34,089 nucleotides of DNA, taken from positions 1-34,089 of the forward strand of contig JAJDUT010000097.1 in the NCBI GenBank assembly GCA_022826515.1, in the 5' to 3' direction. The notes under the pieces were generated by a model that saw nothing but the letters and a program-made list of their open reading frames with translations, was not told the DNA's origin and did not search any database. This stretch comes from Candidatus Latescibacterota bacterium. GTDB taxonomy: Bacteria; Latescibacterota; UBA2968; UBA8231. Shown here piece by piece: positions 1 through 7,647 of this stretch (the first letter of the stretch is position 1; every line of letters starts with the position of its first letter). Position numbers and translations under genes: made by a program.

Positions 1-939
1 CCAGATGATATACCAAGGGAAGTGAATGGCGTTGCGTCGAGTCCAGCGCCAGTCAACGCTGCTGGGCGCGATACCGGCCAGATCGCCCAAAATCCGCACC
101 CGATCGACCCAGTACAGGGCACCCAAATCAAAGGTGAATTCCGTGTCGCCCGGCTGGGAAAATCCCCAGTAGCGCCAACTCGACACAATATCGCCGTCAA
201 TCAGCGCGTTGCTATTGCCCGTTGACTCGTAGCCTTCGGCCCGCGTGCCGATTTCGTTGAGGATATCGACCTGACCGCCGCGTTCCCGCATCCCCAGCGA
301 GATATTGTCCCCCACGGCCTCCACCGCAATCGAGCTAATCCCCGCTCCCACGGTGGGCAAATCGACTTCAATGCGAATGAATTGCAGCGGTTTAAGGCCG
401 TATTCGATGACCAACTCCCGCTGCTGGTTGAAGCTGTAGCGGACGCGACCACTGTAGCGCACAATACTCGGCAGGGGCAGTCCGGTCGAATCAAAAAAGC
501 GCTCGCCATTGGACAACAGAACCTGAAAAAGCTCCAGCGGTGGCCCATCTTCCCGGAGCCGCAAGATCACTCGCCGTGCGGAAACCACGCGGCCCAGATC
601 GACTTCGACGTACATGTTTTCGGGATCGTCATCCCAATCGGGAGCCCAGAAGCTGCTCAAGCTCCCGTCGATCAGGTTGCCAGCATCGCCACTGTTGGAT
701 CCAGCAGCACGGATGCCACCGCCGAAATCCCCAGCATTGGCGACCGCGTCGATATTCCGCCGCACAAATCTGGGGGCAGCTTTCCCACGGCTGATTTCGA
801 TGGCATTGCCGGGCCGCTGCCACGCATCCCAATCCGCGTTGGTCCCAATCCGCAGTTCCTCGCCCGCCGTGGGTACATATACCATGCCGCAGAGCAGCAA
901 AGCCCGGAGAACAGCCCCTAATTCGCGGTGATTTTTCAC
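1..939 (-). CDS. Secreted discoidin-like (F5/8 type C-like) protein, C-terminus beyond window
   Basis: The frame opens with GTG at 939, seven bases after a GGAGG ribosome site, and stays open for all 313 codons to the window edge, so the C-terminus is missing. The N-terminus has a basic start and a hydrophobic stretch (LRALLLCGMVYV), which suggests export. Two similar modules follow. Each has a 'LIDG...S.W' stretch and then a '(V/F)DLG' strand: about residues 85-115 (NLIDGSLSSFWAPD, YVEVDLGRVVSA) and about 250-285 (NALIDGDIVSSWRYWG, FTFDLGALYWVDRV). This is the pattern of discoidin or galactose-binding-like beta-sandwich domains, which usually bind carbohydrate. No catalytic motif is visible. 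It lies last in the same-strand run after the oxidoreductase and dehydratase genes, so a role in binding a glycan substrate at the cell surface is possible, but this is inference. Confidence 0.75.
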   Translation of the reverse strand, partial: MKNHRELGAVLRALLLCGMVYVPTAGEELRIGTNADWDAWQRPGNAIEISRGKAAPRFVRRNIDAVANAGDFGGGIRAAGSNSGDAGNLIDGSLSSFWAPDWDDDPENMYVEVDLGRVVSARRVILRLREDGPPLELFQVLLSNGERFFDSTGLPLPSIVRYSGRVRYSFNQQRELVIEYGLKPLQFIRIEVDLPTVGAGISSIAVEAVGDNISLGMRERGGQVDILNEIGTRAEGYESTGNSNALIDGDIVSSWRYWGFSQPGDTEFTFDLGALYWVDRVRILGDLAGIAPSSVDWRWTRRNAIHFPWYIIW

Positions 940-970
940 GGTGTACCTCCCCCGCCGAGGTTCAGGGTGC

Positions 971-1089
971 CTACCCCACGCGATACTTCTCCGCAGCTTC
1001 CCCAAGTAGTCTCAGGGACGACTCTTTTCGATTGAGGGAATATGCGGCACTGCGGTGACAAACTCTTCGATCTGGGTGATTTTCACCAT
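971..1089 (-). pseudogene. Relic of a second mandelate racemase/muconate lactonizing enzyme family gene
   Basis: ATG at 1089 overlaps the stop of the upstream dehydratase (TAATG) and follows an AGGAGGTGTA ribosome site, yet the frame ends after 25 codons at 1012. The peptide (MVKITQIEEFVTAVPHIPSI, then EKSRP) looks like the extreme N-terminus of an enolase-superfamily enzyme, where 'MKIT.IE.F' starts the first strand. Immediately after, in another frame, the DNA reads SLRLLGEAAEKYRVG followed by a stop at 971, which would fit the C-terminal tail of such a protein. The simplest reading is a large internal deletion that left both ends. The N-terminal match is clear to me; the C-terminal one is only suggestive. 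Confidence 0.55.
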
Positions 1090-2291
1090 TACACCTCCTT
1101 TAGCCAGTCCTCGGGGATGTCGATCCCAAAGCCGGGGCCTTTGGGTAGCCCGAGTAGGCCGTTTTGCGGCACGTTGGTCCCCGGCGGAATTTTGTAGTGT
1201 CGCTGCCCCCACTGCGAAGGCGTCCCGATGTAACACTCCGCCAACGGCACTCCGGGCAGGGAGCCGATGAAAAACTCGATCAGCGGAGTATTGGGCATCG
1301 CCGCCGTCCAGTGCTGGCCATACGGGTCGTTGCCTCCGGTGTGCAGACACATCTGGACGCCTTGCGAATCAGCGTAGTGCGCCAGCTTCATCGCCTCGGT
1401 AAAACCCCCGATCCAGTAGATATCGGCCTGGATCAAATCGACGAGCCGCTCCTGAACGGCCCTCATGCCGGGATGACGAGTGGACCAGTGCTCGCCGTCG
1501 GCCAGCGTCTGCCAAGGCACGCGCTGGCGCAGGGCGCGGTGCCCTTCCCAGTCGTGGGGCATCAGCATTTCCTCCATCCAGCGCATCCGATACGGTTTGA
1601 GCGCCTCGCAGATGCGCACGGCAAAGTCGAGGTCAAAGGTCATCCAGCAATCGAGCATCAAATCGGCGTCCCGGCCAATTAACTCGCGGCATTTGGCCAT
1701 CAGTTCGACCGTGCCGTCAATTCCGGCTTGGCCATCAACGGGTCCGTGCGGACGGGCCAGCTTGAATTTCTTAAAGCCCAATTCCAAGTACCAATCGACG
1801 TCGTTGCCGGTGGCATAGACTTCCATCTGGGTGCGCTGCGGGCCTCCGGCCAGCCGATAGACGGGCTGGTTGAGGATTTTGCCCCACAAGTCCCACAGCG
1901 CCAGATCGACCCCGGCGACCGCCCGCGCCGTAAGCCCTTCGTTGCCAAAGGAAAGCGTCCCCCGCCACATGCGATCGTTGCACCGGTCAATGGCCCCCAC
2001 CTCCTGACCGACGACTAGAGGCGCTAGGCACTCGGTGATGATCGGCTGGGTCGCATGGGCCGAATCCGTGCGGCCCAAGCCAAAGGTGCCATCCTCGGCG
2101 ATGGCCTTGACCCAGATCGCCCCGCCCGGCTTGGGCATGAGCCGTTCCTCGGGCGCGAATTTATCCATTGGCGTGGCCTGCTTAGGAGCCCAAAGCCACG
2201 TCTGCTCGCGCAGCGGTCGGGTGCCCTCCTCGCTCGGCAGCGGGGGCGACAGTTCAAAGGTTTGGATAGCAGCTATTTTCTTGGCGCACAT
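1089..2291 (-). CDS. Enolase-superfamily acid-sugar dehydratase, L-rhamnonate dehydratase-like
   Basis: 400 aa, the usual length for L-rhamnonate dehydratase (EC 4.2.1.90), which removes water from a sugar acid to give a 2-keto-3-deoxy acid in the cytoplasm. An N-terminal capping domain is followed by the barrel. Metal ligands can be placed at D214 (LMLDCWM, shared with the rhamnonate dehydratase group), E240 or E241 (RWMEEM) and E267 (LADGEHW). D290 (IQADIYW) and H317 (CLHTGG) fit the His-Asp dyad that abstracts the proton. 'GVDLALWDLWGK' at 128-138 is a family signature. The ATG at 2291 has no clear Shine-Dalgarno sequence and lies 24 bases after the upstream oxidoreductase, so coupling is likely. 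The family is certain; the exact substrate (rhamnonate or another sugar acid) is inferred from overall resemblance. Confidence 0.85.
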   Translation of the reverse strand: MCAKKIAAIQTFELSPPLPSEEGTRPLREQTWLWAPKQATPMDKFAPEERLMPKPGGAIWVKAIAEDGTFGLGRTDSAHATQPIITECLAPLVVGQEVGAIDRCNDRMWRGTLSFGNEGLTARAVAGVDLALWDLWGKILNQPVYRLAGGPQRTQMEVYATGNDVDWYLELGFKKFKLARPHGPVDGQAGIDGTVELMAKCRELIGRDADLMLDCWMTFDLDFAVRICEALKPYRMRWMEEMLMPHDWEGHRALRQRVPWQTLADGEHWSTRHPGMRAVQERLVDLIQADIYWIGGFTEAMKLAHYADSQGVQMCLHTGGNDPYGQHWTAAMPNTPLIEFFIGSLPGVPLAECYIGTPSQWGQRHYKIPPGTNVPQNGLLGLPKGPGFGIDIPEDWLKEV

Positions 2292-2315
2292 TAGGTTGAT
2301 CTAACCATTTAATTC

Positions 2316-3344
2316 TTAGAGTTCGAGTTGGCATCCTCGTTCAGCCGCACCGTACGCCGCCTCGACAAAGCGCATAGCCTGCCAAGCATCGTCGCCGTTG
2401 GTGATGAAAGTACCCTGCCCACAGCTAGCAGAGACGAAGTCGGCGATAAAACCCAATCCAGCCGCCCCGCCGTACCCGGGGGCCTCGCCGACCGAAAGGT
2501 CGAATTGGCGGTACTCGTCCTCGGCCCAGCCCTCGACTTGGCTCTGGACGATGAGCCGGTCGCCGCGCCCGTCCCAATTTTGCATCATCCAAGTCGCATC
2601 CCCTACAGTTCCCCTGAAGCACAAGTAGATATCGCCGTAGCGACGCGGCAGGACATAGCCAGCGTGCAAGCTGCCCAGTGCGCCGTTGTCCATGCAGAAC
2701 GAAGCAGCGAGCACATCCTCGACGTCGATGCCCGTGCCGCTCAGCGTTGCCTTGTGCGCGCTGACACCTTGGTACTCTAAGCCGCTGATATAGCGGATCA
2801 AATCGACCGTGTGGATCGCCAGCCAGTGCAGGATGCCCCCGCCCGCCTGTGCGCGGTCAAAGAGCCAGTGTTCCGGATTGCGCTGCTGGACGGTGCTGGT
2901 GACCATCCGCCCTTCGATGGAGACGATGCGGCCCAAGACACCAGCGGCGACGAGTTGACGCGCCTTGTCAGCAATCGGATGACAGCGGTTCAAAAAGGCC
3001 GTCGCCCACAAGACCTGCTTTGCGGCGGCGATTTCGTTGAGGCGGGCAATGTCAGCAGCCGTACGCGCGACCGGTTTCTCGGCAATGGTCGGCACGCCGG
3101 CCTGCAAAAGCTGCGCGATGCGGTCTGGCGCTCGGTCGTTGCGCGTGCATACGATGGCTAATCCCAGCTTCTCGTCCTCCAGCAGCGTGTCTAGGTTGCT
3201 ATACACCTGATCGACGTCAGTGCATTCTTCGGCCGCACAGACGACTAACCGACCCACCACCTCGCAGTGTTGCAGCGAGGTCAGCCACCCACGGCTGTGG
3301 GGATTGTCCAGCCCAACCAAAGCAGCGCATACTTTATCCGTCAT
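2316..3344 (-). CDS. Gfo/Idh/MocA family oxidoreductase (atypical nucleotide loop)
   Basis: 342 aa. ATG at 3344 is chosen over a longer frame because the family N-terminus (KVCAALVGLDNP) starts right there and a GGTGG site lies upstream; this start overlaps the preceding gene by 11 bases. The protein has an N-terminal Rossmann domain, the 'EKP' motif at 89-91 that contacts nicotinamide, and a C-terminal alpha/beta substrate domain with GGGILHWLAIHTVDL. That last motif retains the usual His but replaces the normal 'D.G.H' context. The dinucleotide loop is odd: VGLDNPHSRGW stands where most members have GxGxxG, so cofactor binding may differ. Such enzymes oxidise or reduce sugar or inositol hydroxyls with NAD(P). 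It probably acts in the same pathway as its neighbours; the substrate is unknown. Confidence 0.85.
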   Translation of the reverse strand: MTDKVCAALVGLDNPHSRGWLTSLQHCEVVGRLVVCAAEECTDVDQVYSNLDTLLEDEKLGLAIVCTRNDRAPDRIAQLLQAGVPTIAEKPVARTAADIARLNEIAAAKQVLWATAFLNRCHPIADKARQLVAAGVLGRIVSIEGRMVTSTVQQRNPEHWLFDRAQAGGGILHWLAIHTVDLIRYISGLEYQGVSAHKATLSGTGIDVEDVLAASFCMDNGALGSLHAGYVLPRRYGDIYLCFRGTVGDATWMMQNWDGRGDRLIVQSQVEGWAEDEYRQFDLSVGEAPGYGGAAGLGFIADFVSASCGQGTFITNGDDAWQAMRFVEAAYGAAERGCQLEL

Positions 3345-4320
3345 GGTAATCCACCACCTTTCCCTCCCGCGCTGAGCGGTAGATGTTTTCCAACAGCGCC
3401 ACCGTGCGCCGCCCCTCGCGGCCATCCACCCGCAGAGCGGTCCCGTTCTCTAAGGCCGATACCACGTCCTCGACGACGTTGGTCAGCGGATTGTCCATGG
3501 CCAGTAGCTTCTCTTCCAGTCCATCACCAAAGACGCGCATCTCGCCCGACAGCACAGCGTCCAGCAACACACCCCCCTCGCTGCCGTGGACCTCGGCGCT
3601 AAAGTAGGGGCTTGCTGGGAAGGTCGTCGTGCCTAAAATTCCCCCCTTGGCCCCGCTTTCAAAATTCAAAATGGCTTGGCCAATATCCTCGGTCTCAATG
3701 TCGTGGTTCACAATCGCCGTTTCGCCATAGACCGTCTTGGGCACACCCATGAACCACAGCAGGAGATCGATCAGGTGCGACCCTTGGTTGGCCAGCGACC
3801 CGCCCCCGTCCATCGCCCAAGTGCCGCGCCAGCCGCCGCCGTGCTCAAAGTACTCCTGCGAGCGAAACCACTTAAAGCGCACCTCTCCGAGTATGGGCTT
3901 GCCCAATAGGCCCTGCTTGAGGGCTTCGGCGACGCGATAGTTGTTGTCAACGTAACGGCTTTGGTAATCAACGCCGAGCAAGAGGCCGCCCGCCTCGGCC
4001 GCGGCGATCAGCTCGTCGCAGGCTTTGGAGCTGACGTCCATGGGCTTGGTAGTGATTACGTGCTTGCCAGCATTGAGGGCCTCAACGCCGATAGACGCGT
4101 GCAGCCCGCTTGGGGTCATCACCAGCACGACATCCACATCGCTCTGCCCCAAAGCGTCTTCGAGGGCCGTACACCACGCGCAGCCCATTTCCTCGCCTAC
4201 TTGGCGGGCCAAGTCCTCGTTGAGATCGACGACCACGCGCAGTTCAGCCCCTTCGGTCTCAACCACTTGCCGGGCGCGATTGCGCCCCATGCCCAGTCCT
4301 ACAACAGCAAATCCGATCAT
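3334..4320 (-). CDS. Gfo/Idh/MocA family NAD(P)-dependent oxidoreductase
   Basis: 328 aa, first gene of the minus-strand sugar-acid operon. ATG at 4320 is preceded by AAGGAG. The Rossmann loop is canonical (VVGLGMGRNRA, 7-16). The 'EKP' position reads TKP (91-93), and the C-terminal domain has GGGSLANQGSHLIDLL near 172-187 with the conserved His. These features place it with sugar or myo-inositol dehydrogenases, which oxidise a ring hydroxyl using NAD(P). Two different members of the same family next to a sugar-acid dehydratase suggest successive redox and dehydration steps on one carbohydrate. The substrate cannot be read from sequence. Confidence 0.88.
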   Translation of the reverse strand: MIGFAVVGLGMGRNRARQVVETEGAELRVVVDLNEDLARQVGEEMGCAWCTALEDALGQSDVDVVLVMTPSGLHASIGVEALNAGKHVITTKPMDVSSKACDELIAAAEAGGLLLGVDYQSRYVDNNYRVAEALKQGLLGKPILGEVRFKWFRSQEYFEHGGGWRGTWAMDGGGSLANQGSHLIDLLLWFMGVPKTVYGETAIVNHDIETEDIGQAILNFESGAKGGILGTTTFPASPYFSAEVHGSEGGVLLDAVLSGEMRVFGDGLEEKLLAMDNPLTNVVEDVVSALENGTALRVDGREGRRTVALLENIYRSAREGKVVDYHDG

Positions 4321-4429
4321 TTTACTAGCTCCTTAGCAGATTCTTAAACCAGCTACGTAATAGACTTAGCCCGCGCCCGGCAATCTTCATCTATAGCTGC
4401 GTGCCTGAACAATGCCATTCGGTCGCGGC

Positions 4430-4824
4430 TTAGACCCAGTTTTCACACTTCAATCCCCGAATTCGGCTGAACTCTCTCAGGTTATTGCTCACTAGGATGC
4501 ACTGCTGACTCAGGGCATGCGCAGCGATTAGCAGGTCCATATTGCCGATGGGCTTGCCCTTTTTTCTAAGCTAGTGCGGATTTTACCGTATTGCCGAGCC
4601 GCTTCCACATTCCAAGGCTGCACCTCCAGGTGGGAGACGAAATCGGATAAAATGCGTTGGTTCATTTTTTTTGACGAAGACCGCTCGACCCCATATTGCA
4701 GTTCCGCATACGTGATCGTGGAAATACAGAGATCATTGGGAGGAATTGCGTTGAATTTCTCTAGTAAGTTAGCCGGTCGTTTTTTGATGATATAGATGCA
4801 TATGTCGGTATCCAGCATGTACAT
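4430..4824 (-). pseudogene. vapC: VapC-type PIN-domain toxin, frameshifted at an A-run
   Basis: ATG at 4824 directly follows the antitoxin stop. The first frame gives MYMLDTDICIYIIKK and YAELQYGVERS, with the acidic PIN residues D5/D7 and E41, and stops at 4528 after 98 codons. Near 4560-4565 there is a run of six A on the coding strand. Slipping back one base there continues perfectly as KGKPIGNMDLLIAAHALSQQ and on to VSNNLREFSRIRGLKCENWV, ending at 4430. The total of about 131 residues is the usual VapC length. The first frame alone lacks the third catalytic Asp (NMDLL). VapC proteins are RNases that cut tRNA or rRNA. It may be a real loss-of-function mutation, a homopolymer sequencing error, or a slippage-controlled gene. 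Confidence 0.8.
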
Positions 4825-5061
4825 CTAAAACAGATCCTCGCGGCTTTGGGGCGGGAGGTCTTCACGAGTCGCCATAAAATCTTCGGAAGGAAGCGGCGTC
4901 TCCTTAAAGAAGGCATCCCAAGACGACGGACGGGGCGAGAGGATGATATTCTGACCTTCTTTACTAATCAATACTTCCGACCCTGCAAAACGAAATTCTT
5001 TAGGTAGCCGCACGGCTTGACTGCGACCATTCATAAAGAGCTTGGCAATTTTAGGTTGCAC
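4825..5061 (-). CDS. vapB: VapB-type antitoxin (AbrB/SpoVT fold)
   Basis: 78 aa. GTG at 5061 is preferred because AAGGAGG lies eight bases upstream and the family N-terminus begins at once (VQPKIAKLFMNGRSQAVRLP). The 'KLF.NGRSQAVRLPKEFRF' swapped-hairpin DNA-binding domain fills residues 4-25. The acidic C-terminal part (SSWDAFFKETPLP, then EDFMATREDLPP) is typical of the toxin-wrapping tail. It should neutralise VapC and repress their shared promoter. The stop TAG and the toxin ATG are adjacent, the normal arrangement for translational coupling. Confidence 0.9.
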   Translation of the reverse strand: MQPKIAKLFMNGRSQAVRLPKEFRFAGSEVLISKEGQNIILSPRPSSWDAFFKETPLPSEDFMATREDLPPQSREDLF

Positions 5062-5080
5062 GATAAAATCCTCCTTGTCG

Positions 5081-5112
5081 GCATATATCAAAGGTATATA
5101 CTATACTATGAA
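5081..5112 (-). promoter_or_regulatory. Candidate vapBC promoter and operator
   Basis: Just upstream of the antitoxin the DNA becomes AT-rich and contains the perfect palindrome GTATATAC (5094-5101), overlapping ATAGTATA-like sequence that could act as a -10 element. VapB dimers usually bind palindromes like this. Assigned by position and symmetry only. Confidence 0.35.
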
Positions 5113-5153
5113 CTGGGAAATCAACCTGAGCAGTTGTGAGACCTTGTCGTCCG

Positions 5154-6758
5154 TCAATCTTCCACCACGTGCAACCGCTGGTTGACGGCCAAGTATTCGA
5201 ACACTTGCACCCCTCCAGCGGGCCAGTGAATTTCCAGCCGCTCGATGCGCTCGGCTGTTCCCAGGCCAAACACGGGGTCGCGTTGACTAGTCGAAAGAAA
5301 ACCCGATCCCGCTTTTACCTCCCTGAGCTGCCGACGTCCACCGGCCCATAGATACAGGCGGGCACCGATGCCGTCGCGGTTGCTCTGCCGACCCTCCAGC
5401 GCGATCACGAGATAGTTGCCCCGAGGGCCGTCGTTGCGTAGCAAGGCGAAGCGACGGCCATTGTTGACGAGGGCAATGTCCAAGTCGCCATCTTGGTCAA
5501 TGTCCCCAAAGGAGGAGCCGCGCACCACGTAGAAGGCGGCGAAAGCCGGACCGCTCTCAGCCGTCACTTCGCGGAAGACACCCGCGCCCCCATTGCGAAA
5601 GATTTGTGCCTGTTGCGCGTAGGTCACCAATTCGTCGTACTGTTCGATATTGTCGTGGACATGGCCGTTACCCACGAACAAGTCGAGGAACCCGTCGTTG
5701 TCCGAGTCGAAGAATCCCGTGCCAAAACCAAGGTAGTTCAGGCTGAGGTCGCCGAGACCGGCCTTGAAGCTGATCTCGGAGTAAAATGAGCCGTCGTTGC
5801 GATACAGCCCGTTGTTTTCCAACTGGTAGTTGGTGACGAAGAGGTCGAGATCGCCGTCTTGGTCTATGTCGCCAGCATCGACGCCCATGCCCGCTTGGCT
5901 AGCTCCGTCTGCGCTCAGCGCGGTCCCGGCCAGCAAACCGGTCTCGGCAAAGGTGCCGTCGCCTTGGTTGACGTAGTGGAAATTGGGCGTCAAGTCGTTG
6001 GCTACGTACAGGTCGGGGTCGCCGTCCCCATCGAAGTCCCCAGCCACTGCGCCCAACCCATTGCCCTCGCCCGCGATACCCGCTTGGCGGCTGACCTCGG
6101 AAAAGACGCCGTGGCCCTCATTGCGGTAGAGAATGTCCGCCGTGGACGCAAAGACCCTCGGATCGCAGTAGAAGCGCAGCCCCATATCCTCGCGTCCACA
6201 CCAAGGCTGCTCCCCTAAGACAAAACGGACGTATTGCGCGGCAAAGAGGTCCAAGTCGCCGTCGAGATCGTAATCGAACGCAACGGCGCTGGTCGTCCAT
6301 CCGGCGTGGCCGAGATCGACCTCTTCCGTCGCATCGACATAGCGGTCTCCTTCGCACCGGTAGAACTGATCCGGCCCCCACGCCGTCAAGTAGATGTCTG
6401 GGTCGCCGTCCCCATCGTAGTCGGCCGCGGCCACCCCCATCCCATAGGAAGAACCGGGCGCACCGGCTGCGCCGTCCACCCGCGCAAAGACGCGCCCGTC
6501 GTTGCGAAAGAGCTGGTTAGAAGCTGCACCCCGCCCCCGCTCCATGTCCCCGCTGTTGACCAAGTACAAGTCCCAATCTCCGTCACCGTCGTAGTCGAGA
6601 AAAGCACTGCCAGCGCCATTGGTCTCGGGCAGTCGCTTTTGCGGCGAGGCCCCATTGTCGTGGACGAAGTCAATGCCTAATTCGCGGGCAACCTCGACGA
6701 AGTGGCTCTGCCCATAGCTAGCTGCCGACAGCAGGAGCACGAGCAGCAGGGCACCCAC
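5154..6758 (-). CDS. Secreted FG-GAP repeat protein with C-terminal ASPIC/UnbV domain
   Basis: 534 aa starting with GTG at 6758, two bases after the preceding stop. A signal peptide is evident (GALLLVLLLSAASYGQ). Seven copies of a calcium-loop motif of the form DxDxDG(x)xD are visible, for example DYDGDGDWDLY, DYDGDGDPDIY, DFDGDGDPDLY and DIDQDGDLDLF; they mark the blades of an FG-GAP/VCBS beta-propeller. The last ~90 residues (GNYLVIALEG, NRDGIGARLYL, LREVKAGSGFLSTSQ, GLGTAERIERLEIHWPAGG) form an ASPIC/UnbV domain. Such proteins are exported and bind ligands or partners; no enzyme activity is firmly established for the family. Co-transcription with a sugar isomerase-like gene and a transporter suggests a carbohydrate-related role. 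Confidence 0.9.
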   Translation of the reverse strand: MGALLLVLLLSAASYGQSHFVEVARELGIDFVHDNGASPQKRLPETNGAGSAFLDYDGDGDWDLYLVNSGDMERGRGAASNQLFRNDGRVFARVDGAAGAPGSSYGMGVAAADYDGDGDPDIYLTAWGPDQFYRCEGDRYVDATEEVDLGHAGWTTSAVAFDYDLDGDLDLFAAQYVRFVLGEQPWCGREDMGLRFYCDPRVFASTADILYRNEGHGVFSEVSRQAGIAGEGNGLGAVAGDFDGDGDPDLYVANDLTPNFHYVNQGDGTFAETGLLAGTALSADGASQAGMGVDAGDIDQDGDLDLFVTNYQLENNGLYRNDGSFYSEISFKAGLGDLSLNYLGFGTGFFDSDNDGFLDLFVGNGHVHDNIEQYDELVTYAQQAQIFRNGGAGVFREVTAESGPAFAAFYVVRGSSFGDIDQDGDLDIALVNNGRRFALLRNDGPRGNYLVIALEGRQSNRDGIGARLYLWAGGRRQLREVKAGSGFLSTSQRDPVFGLGTAERIERLEIHWPAGGVQVFEYLAVNQRLHVVED

Positions 6759-6760
6759 TG

Positions 6761-7621
6761 CTATCCCCTGAACAGCGGCTCAATATGGTCTTTGGCGCGC
6801 AGCAAACCTTCCTGTTGCAGCTCGGGCGTCTGCCAGAAGTAGTGATCTTCGAGTTCCACCGAGAGCACGCCATCGTAGCCCACGTCTTCGAGCCGGCGTA
6901 TTACAAAGTTCCAGTCCACCTCACCTTCTCCGGGAATGGTATAGCGCCACCAACCCTCGCCGCACACGTAAGTCGAACTGTATGCCTCACCCAAGTTGCC
7001 GGACTCGTAGAGCTTTTCCGGCATGATCTCGGTATCCTTAAGATGAACGTGCCGCACGCGGTCGCCAAACTCGTGCAAGAGCCGCTGATAGTCTATCTGC
7101 AGGCGCACGAAGTGGGAGGGATCGTAGCAAATGCCCAACCGTGGCGACGGGCACGCTGCAAAAATCAAGCGCAGGCTCTCCGGCGAGCAGCCCAGATTGG
7201 GGTAGTGGGGCCGTCCACCCGGCCAAGGTTCTATGGCGATATTGACGCCCACCTTCTCGGCGTGGGCCACGACCCTAGGATAGACTTTGGCAAAGATCTC
7301 AAAGGTCTCGGCTTTGGACATGCTCGGGTCGTCTGGGCCGAGCACGGTAAAGAGCGTGTGGCCACCGTGCCGGGCGATTGCGCTCAAGCTCTTTTTGATC
7401 TCGCTCAAGCCCTTGCGGCGCTTGGCCGCATCTCGGGTGAGGACCTGGCCGCCGCCATCCGAAGAGCCGATAGCCAAGTCTAGTCGCTCGCAGGTGCGGG
7501 CGATCGGACGAGTCAAAGGCGGAGTATCGACCGCGCCGAAGCCGTTGTCGGCCAACCACGCGGCATAGGCGTCAAAGCCGATATGGCGGGAAAATGGGGG
7601 CATGCGGGTGCCGATTTTCAT
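6761..7621 (-). CDS. Sugar phosphate isomerase/epimerase family TIM-barrel protein
   Basis: 286 aa from ATG at 7621 (GAAGGGAA upstream); a longer open frame exists but the family N-terminus MKIGTRMPPFSRH fits this start. The xylose isomerase-like TIM barrel has its metal site in order: E131 (NIAIEPWPGG), D167/H170 (CYDPSHF), H193 (VRHVHLKD) and E256 (LSVELED). These residues bind a divalent metal and support isomerisation or epimerisation of a keto or aldo sugar. It lies 26 bases after the MFS gene and ends 2 bases before the FG-GAP gene, so all three are probably one transcript. The substrate is not predictable. Confidence 0.88.
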   Translation of the reverse strand: MKIGTRMPPFSRHIGFDAYAAWLADNGFGAVDTPPLTRPIARTCERLDLAIGSSDGGGQVLTRDAAKRRKGLSEIKKSLSAIARHGGHTLFTVLGPDDPSMSKAETFEIFAKVYPRVVAHAEKVGVNIAIEPWPGGRPHYPNLGCSPESLRLIFAACPSPRLGICYDPSHFVRLQIDYQRLLHEFGDRVRHVHLKDTEIMPEKLYESGNLGEAYSSTYVCGEGWWRYTIPGEGEVDWNFVIRRLEDVGYDGVLSVELEDHYFWQTPELQQEGLLRAKDHIEPLFRG

Positions 7622-7647
7622 GGTGTGTTCCCTTCTCTTGGATTGAA

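Noticed and set aside
382..921. Open frame of 179 codons on the plus strand
   Set aside because: It is antisense to the discoidin-like gene, which has a ribosome site, signal peptide and domain pattern; the plus frame has low-complexity composition and no motif.
6234..6680. 148-codon plus-strand frame opposite the FG-GAP gene
   Set aside because: Mirror of the repetitive Asp/Gly codons of the real gene; no ribosome site or recognisable domain.
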